Assembly: GCF_003590775.1 (NCBI RefSeq) | Contig: NZ_QYUM01000003.1 | Span: forward strand, 126,501-190,500 | Direction: 5' to 3' | Origin: Sphingomonas cavernae | GTDB lineage: Bacteria > Pseudomonadota > Alphaproteobacteria > Sphingomonadales > Sphingomonadaceae | Length of the DNA stretch: 64,000 nt | Shown here: positions 44,399-54,183 of the stretch, piece by piece | Layout of the letters: each line of letters starts with the position of its first letter | How positions within the stretch are numbered: position 1 is the first letter of the stretch | Made by a program: the position numbers and the translations under genes | Notes under the pieces: model-generated | Seen by the model: the letters and a program-made list of their open reading frames with translations, nothing else | Database searches by the model: none | Told to the model about the DNA's origin: nothing

Positions 44399-47300
44399 AT
44401 GAAGCCGGAACGTGTCGTCAGCCTGGAGGCAATCTACAATTCGGAAGAAGGCCCCGTCTTCATGACGGGGATTCAGGCGCTTGTCCGCCTGCCGCTGATG
44501 CAGCGCCGCTTCGACCGGCGGCGCGGGCTGAGCACCGGCGGGCTGATCTCGGGTTATCGCGGATCGCCGATTGGCGCCTATGACCAGCAGCTCTGGAAGG
44601 CGCAGAAATATCTAGATGCCCATGACGTCGTCTTCCAGCCGGGACTCAACGAGGATCTGGCCGCAACCGCGCTATGGGGCGCCCAGATGCACGAGGCCTT
44701 CGGCCCGTCGAAGGTCGATGGCGTGTTCGGCATCTGGTACGGCAAGGGGCCCGGCGTGGATCGCACCGGCGACGCTTTCCGCAACGCCAATATGATCGGC
44801 ACATCGGCGCTTGGCGGCGTACTCGCGATCGGCGGCGACGATCATGCCGCGCAATCGTCCATGTTCCCGCACCAGACCGATGGCATTTTCCAGTCGGCCC
44901 ATATTCCGGTGCTTCAGCCCGCCAATGTCTCCGACATCCTGACCCTCGGCATGGCGGGCATCGCCATGTCGCGCTTTGCAGGCACATGGGTAGCGATGAA
45001 GACGATCGCCGAGGTGGTCGAAAGCGCCGCATCCTTCGCGCTTCCTGATCCCTGTCCCGGTTTCGTCGCGCCCGCCGAACTCGTTCCGCCGCACGGGCTC
45101 AACTGGGATCCGGCGATCCAGTGGCCCGCCGAGCGCGCAGAATATGAGCGCCGCCTGATCGAGGAGCGCCTTCCCGCCGCCATCGGCTGGGCCGTCGCCA
45201 ACCGGATCGACACGCCAATCTTCGCGAGCCACGCGAAGCGGCTGTGCGTCGTCACCGTCGGCAAGGCGCATCAGGACTTCATGCAGGCGCTGGAGAATCT
45301 CGGCATCGGCGAGGATGAGGCGGAGGCGCTCGGCATTTCGGTCTACAAGGTCGCAATGAGCTGGCCGCTCGCCGCCGAGCCGCTGCTCGCTTTCGCGGGC
45401 GAAGCCGACGAGATCTTCGTCGTCGAGGAAAAGGCGCCGACCGTCGAGGACCAGATCAAGACGGCGCTGTACCACCGCGGCGGCAAGCGCATCCGCGTCA
45501 CCGGCAAGGCCGATGCCGACGGCAAGCCATTGCTTCCCGTCGTAATGGAGTTCACGCCGCTGATGGTGGCGCAGGCGTTCGCCGGCCGGATCGCGCACGA
45601 TCTCGTGGGCGTCGCGGAGCGGCTGAAGGCGCTGGAGGCGATGGCGTCGCGGGGCGTGGTGGTGCCCTTTCCGGCGCGCAAGCCCTTTTTCTGCTCGGGC
45701 TGCCCGCACAACAGTTCGACGAAAACGCCCGAAGGCTCGATCTCGGGGGGCGGCATCGGCTGTCATGTGATGGCGTTGTCGGTGCCCAAGCTCAAGACGA
45801 CGACCTTCAGCCAGATGGGGGGTGAGGGACTGCAATGGGTTGGCGCAGCGCCCTTTTCGCAAACCGACCATATTTTCCAGAATATCGGCGACGGCACCTA
45901 TCAGCATAGTGGCCTGCTCGCGATCCGCGCCGCGGTGGCGGCGAAGACCAACATCACCTTCAAGATCCTCTACAATGATGCGGTCGCGATGACCGGCGGC
46001 CAGCCGGCCGAAGGCGTGATCGATCCGCGGCGCATAGTGGCGCAGCTCCAGGCGGAGGGCGTGGGGCGCGTCCATTTCGTCAGCGACGATCCGGACAAAT
46101 GGCGGGCCCTGCCGGGCGGCGTTGTCGCCGCGCATCGCGACGAAATGGACGCGATCCAGCGCGCGCTGCGTGAAACGCCGGGCGTCACGGCCATCGTCTA
46201 TGAACAGACCTGCGCTGCGGAAAAGCGGCGGCGACGCAAGCGCGGTGCCTTTGCCGATCCCGACCGCCGGCTGTTTATCAATCCGCGCGTGTGCGAAGGC
46301 TGCGGCGACTGTTCGGTGCAGTCGAACTGCATCGCGGTGCAGCCGTTGCCGACCGCCGAGGGGGTGAAGCGCCGGATCGACCAGTCGGCGTGCAACAAGG
46401 ATTTTTCTTGCCTCAAGGGCTTCTGCCCGAGCTTCGTCGAAATCGAGGGTGCCGTGCTGCGGGGCCCCGATGCGGGGCGCATCGCTGCGCTCGAGGCCGA
46501 ACGCTTCGCCATGCTTCCGGCGCCGACTCTTCCGGCACTCGACGGCGTCTATAACATCTATGTCGCGGGGATCGGCGGCCTCGGCGTACTGACCGTCGGC
46601 GCGCTGCTCGGCATGGCCGCGCATACCGACGGGCGGGTTTCGACCGTGCTCGACTTCACCGGCCTTGCGCAGAAAAACGGGGCAGTGGTCAGCCAGGTGC
46701 GGATCGCGCCCGAAGGTGCTTCGATCCATGCCGCGCGTATCGGTGGCGGCGAGGCCGATCTCATCCTCGGCACCGACGCGCTGGTCGCGGCGAGCCCCGA
46801 CGCGCTGCGCAAGTTCGCGCCGGGCCGGGGCGCGATCGTCCTCAACGCCGACGAGACGCCGACCGCTGACGTTGTTGCCGATCGCGATGCCAAGCTGCCG
46901 ACCCCGCGCATCATCGAAACCCTCCTGTCGCGCGCGGGCGACCGGGGCTTCCTGCTCCACGCGACGCGGATCGCGGAGGGGCTGTTCGGCAACAATGTCG
47001 CGGCGAATACGCTGATCGTTGGTTACGCCTGGCAGAAGGGGCTGCTGCCGATTTCGGCGGAAGCGATCGAGGCCGCGATCGAGGCCAATGGCGCCGCCGT
47101 CGCGCTCAACAAGCGCGCCTTTGCGTGGGGGCGGCTTGCGGCAATCGATCCCGACGCAGTGAATGCGATCGTGAGCCTCGCGCAAGCCGAGCCCCTTGCG
47201 GAAGAGGATGTCATGGCGCTGGTTGCGCGGCGCACAGCGGACCTCACGGCGTATCAGGATGCGTCCTATGCCGAACGCTATGCCGCGTTGATCCGTAGCG

Positions 47301-47863
47301 TCGCCATGGTCGCGAAACCACATGGCGCACGGGGCGAGGCGCTGGTGCGGACGGTCGCCGCCAACGCCTATAAGCTGATGGCGTACAAGGATGAATATGA
47401 GGTGGCGCGCCTCTATAGTGAACCCGCGTTCCGGCAGGCGCTGGCGGCGCAATTTTCGGGCAGCAAACGCCTGTCGGTCTATCTCGCGCCACCGCTCCTT
47501 TCGCGGATGGACGCGCGAACGGGCCGCCCGGCAAAACGCAAATTCGGGCCGTGGATATTCAGTGCGATGACGCTCCTCGCCAAGGGGCGGCGCTTGCGGG
47601 GTGGCTGGGCCGATCCTTTCGGGCGTACTGCCGAGCGCCGCACCGAACGCGCGCTGCGCGATGAATATCTCACAATGATCGACCGGCTGATGCCCCGGCT
47701 CGATGCGGGCAATCTGGAAGCGATCACCGCAATCGCCGCGTTGCCCGATCAGGTCCGGGGCTACGGGCTGGTCAAGGAACAGGCGATCGAACATTATCGT
47801 GCAGGGTTGCAGGCCCTGCTGGCCGATCTCGACTCCGCCGGCACAATCGCGGCCGCGGCCTGA
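44399..47863 (+). CDS. Fused indolepyruvate ferredoxin oxidoreductase
   Basis: A 1,154-residue enzyme that oxidatively decarboxylates aryl- or branched 2-oxo acids to acyl-CoA, using thiamine diphosphate, Fe-S clusters and ferredoxin. An N-terminal pyrimidine-binding domain is followed by a ThDP-binding part around residues 477-545 (IGDGTYQHSG, ILYNDAVAMTGG). A Cys cluster is near 631 (CEGCGDCSVQSNC), and a gamma-type domain from about 720 (AGIGGLGVLTVGALLGMAA). Bacterial relatives fuse the IorA and IorB parts in this order. GGAGGAG precedes ATG 44399. The acyl-CoA dehydrogenase that follows may act on its product. Confidence 0.92.
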   Translation: MKPERVVSLEAIYNSEEGPVFMTGIQALVRLPLMQRRFDRRRGLSTGGLISGYRGSPIGAYDQQLWKAQKYLDAHDVVFQPGLNEDLAATALWGAQMHEAFGPSKVDGVFGIWYGKGPGVDRTGDAFRNANMIGTSALGGVLAIGGDDHAAQSSMFPHQTDGIFQSAHIPVLQPANVSDILTLGMAGIAMSRFAGTWVAMKTIAEVVESAASFALPDPCPGFVAPAELVPPHGLNWDPAIQWPAERAEYERRLIEERLPAAIGWAVANRIDTPIFASHAKRLCVVTVGKAHQDFMQALENLGIGEDEAEALGISVYKVAMSWPLAAEPLLAFAGEADEIFVVEEKAPTVEDQIKTALYHRGGKRIRVTGKADADGKPLLPVVMEFTPLMVAQAFAGRIAHDLVGVAERLKALEAMASRGVVVPFPARKPFFCSGCPHNSSTKTPEGSISGGGIGCHVMALSVPKLKTTTFSQMGGEGLQWVGAAPFSQTDHIFQNIGDGTYQHSGLLAIRAAVAAKTNITFKILYNDAVAMTGGQPAEGVIDPRRIVAQLQAEGVGRVHFVSDDPDKWRALPGGVVAAHRDEMDAIQRALRETPGVTAIVYEQTCAAEKRRRRKRGAFADPDRRLFINPRVCEGCGDCSVQSNCIAVQPLPTAEGVKRRIDQSACNKDFSCLKGFCPSFVEIEGAVLRGPDAGRIAALEAERFAMLPAPTLPALDGVYNIYVAGIGGLGVLTVGALLGMAAHTDGRVSTVLDFTGLAQKNGAVVSQVRIAPEGASIHAARIGGGEADLILGTDALVAASPDALRKFAPGRGAIVLNADETPTADVVADRDAKLPTPRIIETLLSRAGDRGFLLHATRIAEGLFGNNVAANTLIVGYAWQKGLLPISAEAIEAAIEANGAAVALNKRAFAWGRLAAIDPDAVNAIVSLAQAEPLAEEDVMALVARRTADLTAYQDASYAERYAALIRSVAMVAKPHGARGEALVRTVAANAYKLMAYKDEYEVARLYSEPAFRQALAAQFSGSKRLSVYLAPPLLSRMDARTGRPAKRKFGPWIFSAMTLLAKGRRLRGGWADPFGRTAERRTERALRDEYLTMIDRLMPRLDAGNLEAITAIAALPDQVRGYGLVKEQAIEHYRAGLQALLADLDSAGTIAAAA

Positions 47864-47882
47864 CTGAAAAAGGACAATGACA

Positions 47883-49013
47883 ATGAAGGGACTGACCGAA
47901 GTCCAGACGGCCATCCGCGACACGGTGCGCGCCTTCGCTCAGGAAACCATCCGTCCGCACAGTGTGCGTTTCGAAGCAGAGGGCGGCTATCCGCCGGCGC
48001 TGTTCCGGGAGATGGCAGGGCTTGGCCTCTGGGGCATGACGGCGCCCGAAGCCTTTGGCGGTGCAGATGCGGACGCCGTCTCCTACGCGCTTGCGCTGAT
48101 GGAAATCGCGGCCGCCGACGGGGCGCTTTCGACCATCGTTTCGATCCAGAATTCGATCCTCGTCTCCGGACTGCTCAAGGACGGCAACGCGTCGCAAAAG
48201 GCGCGCTTCCTGCCAGACCTTATCGCCGGTCGGACGATCGGGGCGTTCGCGCTGACCGAGGCCGATGCCGGGTCCGACGCCTCGGCCATTCGCACCCGCG
48301 CTGAAAAGGTGGATGGTGGCTGGCGGATCACCGGCGCCAAGCAGTTCATCACCTCCGGACGCATTGCCGGTCTGGTCATGATCGTAGCGGTGACCGACGC
48401 GCAGGCGGGCAAGAAGGGACTTTCGACCTTCATCGTCCCGACCGACCGGCCCGGCTATGCGGTCGACAAAGTAGAGCACAAGATGGGGCAGGGCGCATCG
48501 GATACGTGCGCACTGCGCTTCGACAACATGTTCGTCGAGGACGAACTGCTGCTCGGTGAGCCGGGGCAGGGCTATCGCATCGCGCTCGCGAACCTCGAAA
48601 CCGGGCGCATTGGCATCGCCGCCCAATGTGTGGGTATGGCGCAGGCGGCGCTCGAGTTCGCGGTCGCCTATGCAAAGGATCGCAGCAGTTTCGGCAATCC
48701 GATCATCCAGCATCAGGCAGTGGGATTCCGCCTAGCAGATCTTGCCACCCGGCTCGAAGCGGCGCGGCAACTCGTGCTGCATGCCGCGCGGGTCAAGGAC
48801 ATGAAGGCGCCGTGCCTGACCGAGGCCTCGATGGCCAAGCTGTTCGCTTCCGAGGCCGCCGAAGCGATCGTGTCGGGCGCGCTCCAGACGCTGGGCGGCT
48901 ATGGATATCTGGAGGAATATGGCATCGCCAAAATCTATCGCGATGTCCGGGTATGCCAGATCTATGAGGGCACCTCGGATATCCAGCGCATGGTGATCGC
49001 GCGGAGCCTCTGA
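47883..49013 (+). CDS. Acyl-CoA dehydrogenase
   Basis: FAD enzyme of 376 residues introducing an alpha-beta double bond into an acyl-CoA. Signatures: AFALTEADAGSDASAIRT, ITGAKQFITSG, and the C-terminal YEGTSDIQRMVIARSL with the catalytic Glu. ATG 47883 has AGGA 8 bases upstream; ATG 47877 is too close. The gap to the oxidoreductase is only 19 bases, so the two form an operon. Together they suggest catabolism of aromatic or branched-chain amino acids through 2-oxo acids. Confidence 0.92.
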   Translation: MKGLTEVQTAIRDTVRAFAQETIRPHSVRFEAEGGYPPALFREMAGLGLWGMTAPEAFGGADADAVSYALALMEIAAADGALSTIVSIQNSILVSGLLKDGNASQKARFLPDLIAGRTIGAFALTEADAGSDASAIRTRAEKVDGGWRITGAKQFITSGRIAGLVMIVAVTDAQAGKKGLSTFIVPTDRPGYAVDKVEHKMGQGASDTCALRFDNMFVEDELLLGEPGQGYRIALANLETGRIGIAAQCVGMAQAALEFAVAYAKDRSSFGNPIIQHQAVGFRLADLATRLEAARQLVLHAARVKDMKAPCLTEASMAKLFASEAAEAIVSGALQTLGGYGYLEEYGIAKIYRDVRVCQIYEGTSDIQRMVIARSL

Positions 49014-49142
49014 AGCGGCGCGCGGGGCACCGGCGGGGTGGGCCGAATGACTTTGCGAGATGCGTCGATCACTTCTTCCTGCTGGTGAGCCCGGCCGGGG
49101 AATCTAGCTTGCCTGACAATTCACGCGGCCGGAGGACCCCAG

Positions 49143-49924
49143 ATGCGAATTGTTGCGGCTGTTCTGCTTCTGTTCGGCACTTCGCTGTCATCGTCTTTCA
49201 ATGCGTGGGCGAAAGAGCCCGAAGCGAAGGAAGCCGGGGCGAAATCGGATCTCCACTTCGTTGAGATCGGTAAAGCGGGAGGCACCCCACTCGTCGCGCT
49301 CAATGGCGGGCCCGGTTTCGATCATCGCTATCTTGCCGCCGCGCCGGTCTGGGGTGAACTGGCGAAGGGCCGGCAGATCATCTTCTACGACCAGCGCGGC
49401 ACCGGGGATTCGCCCGCAGCCACGGCGGACGCGCTGACGGTCGACCGGATGGTGGCCGACCTTGAAGCGCTTCGCCGCCGCCTGAAGGCGGAGCGGATCG
49501 ACCTGCTCGGTCATTCATGGGGCGGCATTCTCTCGATGGCTTATGCCACGCGCCACCCCGATCGGGTCGCACATCTGATCCTCGTCGGATCGGGCGATGC
49601 GAGGCTCGCCACCACCGAATATCTGTTCGACAAGCTTTATCCAGACATCATGGCGACGATCCCGCCTGACCCGAGCCCGGCCGGGCAGACCGGGTGCATC
49701 GAGACTGACGCCTACGACCGGATGAGCTATTACGACCAGCGCAACCGCGCGCCCGATCCGCCGGGCAGCCCGCCGCGCTTCTCTTCGGAGATCCGCGGAC
49801 GTATGGGTTCGCCAAACTCGGCGACCTGGTCGAAAAGACCGGAGCCTTCGAGATTGATCGCAGTCGAGGCCGCGGCGTCTATATCCGAATGAAGCCGATG
49901 AAGCGGTCCGGAAGCCGCAGATAG
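49143..49924 (+). pseudogene. Truncated alpha/beta hydrolase joined to a LOTUS-domain remnant
   Basis: The first about 210 codons encode an exported alpha/beta hydrolase of the proline-iminopeptidase type: signal peptide, LNGGPGFDH, FYDQRGTGDS, nucleophile GHSWGG. At about 49780 the homology stops before the Asp and His of the triad. In another frame 49782-49924 reads YGFAKLGDLVEKTGAFEIDR and ends SRR, the end of an OST-HTH/LOTUS domain as found in NYN-domain proteins. A deletion has joined two unrelated genes. Confidence 0.65.
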
Positions 49925-50183
49925 TAACTGCTGGCTCGGTTTCGTCATTGTAGGTCCGCCTCAAAGACGGCAGCCGCCCACATTTCTGCCATGCAGATGC
50001 TCTAACGGACTTCTCGAAACCGGCCGTCTGTTCAGCTTAAAGGGAATGGCCGCTGCCCGGTGACGCCCCGTTTGGTGCAAAAGCGAGCGCGGCGAATTCT
50101 GAGCTGCTGCCTCCTGACACATTTTGCCAGCTTGACGCAGCGCCGGCTTCCACCTGAACAAACGGCGCCCCGAAGCAGTCATA

Positions 50184-51407
50184 TCAATGTGCACCGAGAT
50201 AATCGGTCACGAATCTGAGAATGAAGTTGGCGCTGGCGTAAAGCGCATAAGGTCTGACGTCATCCGCTTTCGTCGGATCCGCGAAGTCGGAGACCGCCTT
50301 TACTGAAAAGGCGAGCGGGCGCGGCTTCGCGCAAATCTCGGCCGCCATCATCAGGCCATAAATCTCCATCTCGACGCCGTGCAGCTTGCGATTATGGGAT
50401 TTGATGTCTTCCACGATCGCCGCGTCGCTAAGCACCGCCGCGCCGCTGCCAACCGCCTCGACATGACATTCCAGCGGATGGTCCGGCTTCGTCCCAGGAT
50501 AGGAGGAGCGAATCGCGCTGAGCAGCGTCGAGTCTTTTGACGCCTTCACAAGGTCCGGGCGTAGATCGGGATCGAGCCGGAGCTGATCGGGATTGGGGGC
50601 GAACTCCTGCTGGCCATCAACAATTTCATATTTTCCGGAGCCCCAGTCATAGCTTGGGTCGGCAATCAGGATGTCGCCGAGATTGACACGGCCACGAACG
50701 CCTCCTGTCACCCCTGCCATGACGAGATAGCTTGGCCGATAGAGGTCGATCATTTTGCTGGCGAGAGCGGCGGTCGCTGCCATTCCCATCCGGCTGGCTG
50801 TCGCCGCCACGAGCCGCATCGGTCCATTGCCGGTCTCGATCGTCGCCTCATGATAACGCGTGCCATCGCCCTCGGGCTTGAACTGGCTCCATTCGAGCGG
50901 CAACCTGAGTATGGCATCAAGCTCCTCATTCAAGGCGGTGAGAATCGCCACGTCGCCAGGGCGCGTCTCGCGGGGCCGTCCAACCATTGAGCGCCAAGCA
51001 GCCTGAGCATAGCGAACGCGGCTCTTGAGCTGATCGCGCCATTGCGTCGAAGTGGGATCATAGCGGATAACGCCCCAGAGTTCGCCGACATCCTCCGCTG
51101 CGGTCGACAAAGCATCCGAGTTGCCCGAGATCGCGACCACGTGCGTTGGCACGAAGAAGTCCGGACGGCTGGATATGGAGCGCATGAAATCGAGACCACC
51201 TGTCGGGGTCGGCGGTAGATCTATCCGATCCGGTAGGTGCAGATCTAGAACGATAAGGTCGACATTGCGTTCGCGCAGAAGGCGCTTGGCCGCTGCAGCA
51301 TCCGTCAAGCTCGCTATATCGTCGAGCCCAATACCATCGATCTCAGTGAGCGCTGCGGCGATGTTACGAAGCTTGGACGCGTCATCTTCCACGATCAGAA
51401 TCTTCAT
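50184..51407 (-). CDS. dtcC: DtcC-like: receiver fused to a nucleoside-phosphorylase-fold effector (Detocs)
   Basis: A 407-residue effector. Receiver domain, residues 1-130: acidic pair in IVEDDA, phospho-acceptor Asp55 (VLDLHLP); the usual Lys-Pro reads YDPTSTQW. PNP/UDP-phosphorylase-type domain from about 150: VAILTALNEELDAIL, MAGVTGGVRGRVNLGDILIA, VEMEIYGLM near 344 and SVKAVSDFADPTKADD near 372. In the described Detocs anti-phage systems this effector cleaves ATP and dATP at the N-glycosidic bond once its receiver is phosphorylated. ATG 51407 overlaps the stop of the receiver gene (ATGA). Assignment is by domain order and neighbours. Confidence 0.85.
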   Translation of the reverse strand: MKILIVEDDASKLRNIAAALTEIDGIGLDDIASLTDAAAAKRLLRERNVDLIVLDLHLPDRIDLPPTPTGGLDFMRSISSRPDFFVPTHVVAISGNSDALSTAAEDVGELWGVIRYDPTSTQWRDQLKSRVRYAQAAWRSMVGRPRETRPGDVAILTALNEELDAILRLPLEWSQFKPEGDGTRYHEATIETGNGPMRLVAATASRMGMAATAALASKMIDLYRPSYLVMAGVTGGVRGRVNLGDILIADPSYDWGSGKYEIVDGQQEFAPNPDQLRLDPDLRPDLVKASKDSTLLSAIRSSYPGTKPDHPLECHVEAVGSGAAVLSDAAIVEDIKSHNRKLHGVEMEIYGLMMAAEICAKPRPLAFSVKAVSDFADPTKADDVRPYALYASANFILRFVTDYLGAH

Positions 51408-51862
51408 GAGATACGGGGGTCCGCTTCGACAAGTAGCCGCAGCTGGTCACGCCAGTCATCACTTGTCGCGTTGAAATAGACACTACCGATGTAGAAATCC
51501 CCGAATTCCGCCTCCAGCTCACCGTCGAGCTGCGCGAGCGTGACATCCTGCGGCTCAGAACCAAAAGCATCGAAGCCCGTCACCACGACAGTTGGATAAG
51601 CGAGTGACCGGCGCTTCATTTGACGCAACAGCTCTCGCCCTCCGAGATTGAGAGGGCGCCCGCCATCACTTCCGGGGGCAATGTCAAAGGTTGGCAACGT
51701 CATATCGAGGATCACCAGCGCGGGGGTGTTGGCGACGAGAGCCCGGAGACCCGACTTGTACGATCGCGCGACCTCAATCTGGTGATCGGGCAGCTCCTGG
51801 CCTAGGAAGCTCTTCAACCGCTCGGTCTTGAGCTCGTCATCCTCGATGATCAGCGCCGTCAT
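51404..51862 (-). CDS. dtcB: DtcB-like stand-alone receiver (Detocs)
   Basis: A 152-residue receiver with no output domain. Acidic pocket IIEDDE, phospho-acceptor Asp53 (LVILDMTLP), Thr95 (VVVTGFD). The conserved Lys region reads YFNATSDDWRDQL, so Lys appears absent, as in the neighbouring effector, whose corresponding text is similarly DPTSTQWRDQL. In Detocs the single-domain receiver acts as a phosphate sink that prevents accidental activation of the effector. It overlaps both neighbours by ATGA, giving a strictly coupled A-B-C unit. Confidence 0.85.
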   Translation of the reverse strand: MTALIIEDDELKTERLKSFLGQELPDHQIEVARSYKSGLRALVANTPALVILDMTLPTFDIAPGSDGGRPLNLGGRELLRQMKRRSLAYPTVVVTGFDAFGSEPQDVTLAQLDGELEAEFGDFYIGSVYFNATSDDWRDQLRLLVEADPRIS

Positions 51863-54033
51863 TTCACCATCGCCTTCGCATCCATTCCGATCGTGACTGC
51901 ATATTCCGTCGCGCTGCGATAGCCAAACGTCAGGAGCATGACGGGTCAGGAGATCGTGGCGCAGAATCCGTATAATCTTGGCGTAGCCCGATCCACCCTC
52001 GATCGTGGCAAGACCCTGAGCCTCATCGCCGTTCTCAAGGCGTTCCCGCAACTCATCGAGCCGTTCGTTCTCCTCCTCGACGCTGACGATTGGAGCGCAG
52101 CTGTTTACCAAGCGGAGTTCGAGCCAGCTATCCTTCAGACTCGTTTCGAGTGAGAGCGTGGGTGCGTGATCATTGAAACCGCAATGCTCAAGCGCGTTGT
52201 CGAGGGCCGTGAACAACATATAAACAATGCTCTCAAGGGTCTTGCCGCGACAGTCGAACGAGACCTCGTCAGGTCGTTGGAGCGTTACATCTAGGCTCGG
52301 ATGGCAGACCCTGATGCTTTCCGTCGCCACCTCGACGGCAATACCGAACTCATAGTCTGGCCGTTCCATATCTCGTGCGAGGGTAAACCAATTCGCCACG
52401 TTCGCCACGTTGACCGACATCTGGGTTCGCGCGGCAGCATGGCATCACGCAAAGGCGAGATGTTCGCCCAAGTAATTTCGCGCACCACGTCCTTTTCAAG
52501 GTCGTCCGTCAGCGCATGTACCGCCGCAACGAAATCTTCCTCGATATAGCGGCGCACGTGGTCGAGCGTGTATTCGAGCACTGTCCAGAACTGCTCAATG
52601 ACCTTGTCCATGAACGATTCGAAGCTGGTTTCTGACGTGATCTCCGCTTGGAGGCGGACGACATCATAGTTGAAGGATTGGAAGACAAAGAGCCCTTCTG
52701 GCGTGGCCTCCGAGCGAACTTGGACACGCCGACGCACGAGATTCTCGATGACCCCATCAAGCTCTTCCGAGAATTTGGCGAGGCGTTCGGCCAGCCAAGT
52801 GCCTCCATAGTAGGGTTCCAAGCTGAGCGTATTCGCCCAATGGCTGTCGGGCTGATACTGGCCGTTATCGCTTTGGGTGAGCAACGACTGGAGCTCGAAG
52901 GCGCTGCGAAGCTGGTTGCCCATGGTCCCATGCCGCACTCGGGTGCTGAGATACGCCTCGAGGCCATACTCCTGGCTCGATATTAGGAGACCCATGAGCT
53001 CCTTCACGAGCCGATCGAAAATCTGCTCACCTTCGTTCGCCGGCAAGTCCTGAAAATGGATCTTGAGGCCATCGGTCTGAACGTCCGCCAGCAGCTCCTG
53101 GACCCGTCTGACCATCTCGAGGCGCTCGCTGGCATTGGCCTCCTCCGACTGAGCGATCGCGAATCTCTGATAGTTGTCTCGCAGAGACTTTTCCGCCTGC
53201 CGCTTAACGCCCTCAGTATCGACGTAGATTTTCGTACGCTCGACCTGTTCGAAGCGCTCTCTGACAACGCGGCGGCGTGTGATTTCACGAATTTCGTCGA
53301 GATATTGCTGCCGGTTGATCGTGTCGATTTCCGAGAGGATTCGGCAGATACCAAGCCGTTCGATCTCGACCTGATTGACGCTCTCGATCGCCATAAATTT
53401 GTCGAGCACAGCGGGAACGCAGACCTGATCGAGAAACAGCGGCAGAAGTTCCTGCTCGGATTCCAAGCTTGTAAGATCGAGCTGCGAGGGCAACTCGACC
53501 TGCCGGCTGAATACGAACTCTTCGGCCGCATCCGCCTGTGCACCGATGCGCTTATCACCGCCGAAGCGGTTCACCACATGATAGCAGATCGATAGCGCGA
53601 TCTCATCAAATGACGGAGCCTCAGCGGATTGTTCGATAGTATCCAGCAACGGTTCGAGCTGGAATATGGAATGCAAGCGCTCATTCTGGCGGTATGCCCG
53701 TGCGACAAGCCGAAGCGCCTCGCGATGCTGGCCTGCTGCCATGAAGGCTTGATACAATTCTCGTCGCGCATCGTTGGCGACGGGAACGACGGGATCGCCT
53801 TCGAGACGCTCAAGAAGCTCCGCCGCTTCGGACAACCGTGAAATTCGCAGGAGCGCACGAGCCGCGTACAGGTCACCCCTGTCTGCGGGTAGGCGTTCCC
53901 GCAGTGAGGCGCTGAACTCACTAGTTCCAAAGTCCAGCACTGCGGCCTGGAGCTCCAGCGCAATAGATCCGGGAAAAGCCTCCCGTGCGCTGGCGAGCAA
54001 CGCGCGCCGATCCTCGACCGGGATATTGCGCAA
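51859..54033 (-). pseudogene. dtcA: DtcA-like sensor histidine kinase (Detocs), frameshifted
   Basis: The N-terminal half is helical and TPR-like (LYAARALLRISRLSEAAELL, YQAFMAAGQHREALRLVARA), then a long middle domain, then a kinase core: a possible phospho-His in AAVHALTDDLEKDV, N-box ALDNALEHCGF and G-box GGSGYAKIIRILRHDL. The frame breaks at 52423-52440 (joining MLPRE to ARTQMSVNVANVANWF) and at 51930-51945 (joining RHDLLTRH to LLTFGYRSATEYAVTIG). With both repaired the stop at 51859-51861 overlaps the receiver start. The only head start is a TTG at 54033 without a ribosome site, so the N-terminus may also be lost. Either decay or read errors. Confidence 0.7.
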
Positions 54034-54146
54034 TTGCAGGGGTGAGAGTGTAAATAAAAAACGTCAGTGGACAAGTATGGACTAAGTAAAATCAAGCATT
54101 TATCGCAAAACCTGCCTTGAAAATCCACAGTCGTTTACGTATATCT

Positions 54147-54166
54147 ATTGGTGATGCATTGGTGAT
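54147..54166 (+). repeat. Tandem ATTGGTGAT upstream of the integrase
   Basis: ATTGGTGAT at 54147-54155 and 54158-54166, an 11-base period one helical turn apart, just before the integrase start. It could be an arm-type or regulator binding site. Confidence 0.3.
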
Positions 54167-54183
54167 ATTTTTCGAGCGCCGTC

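Noticed and set aside
44672-47923. 1,083-codon minus-strand frame opposite the oxidoreductase
   Set aside because: The plus strand encodes a full indolepyruvate oxidoreductase with cofactor motifs; the antisense frame is Arg/His-rich noise.
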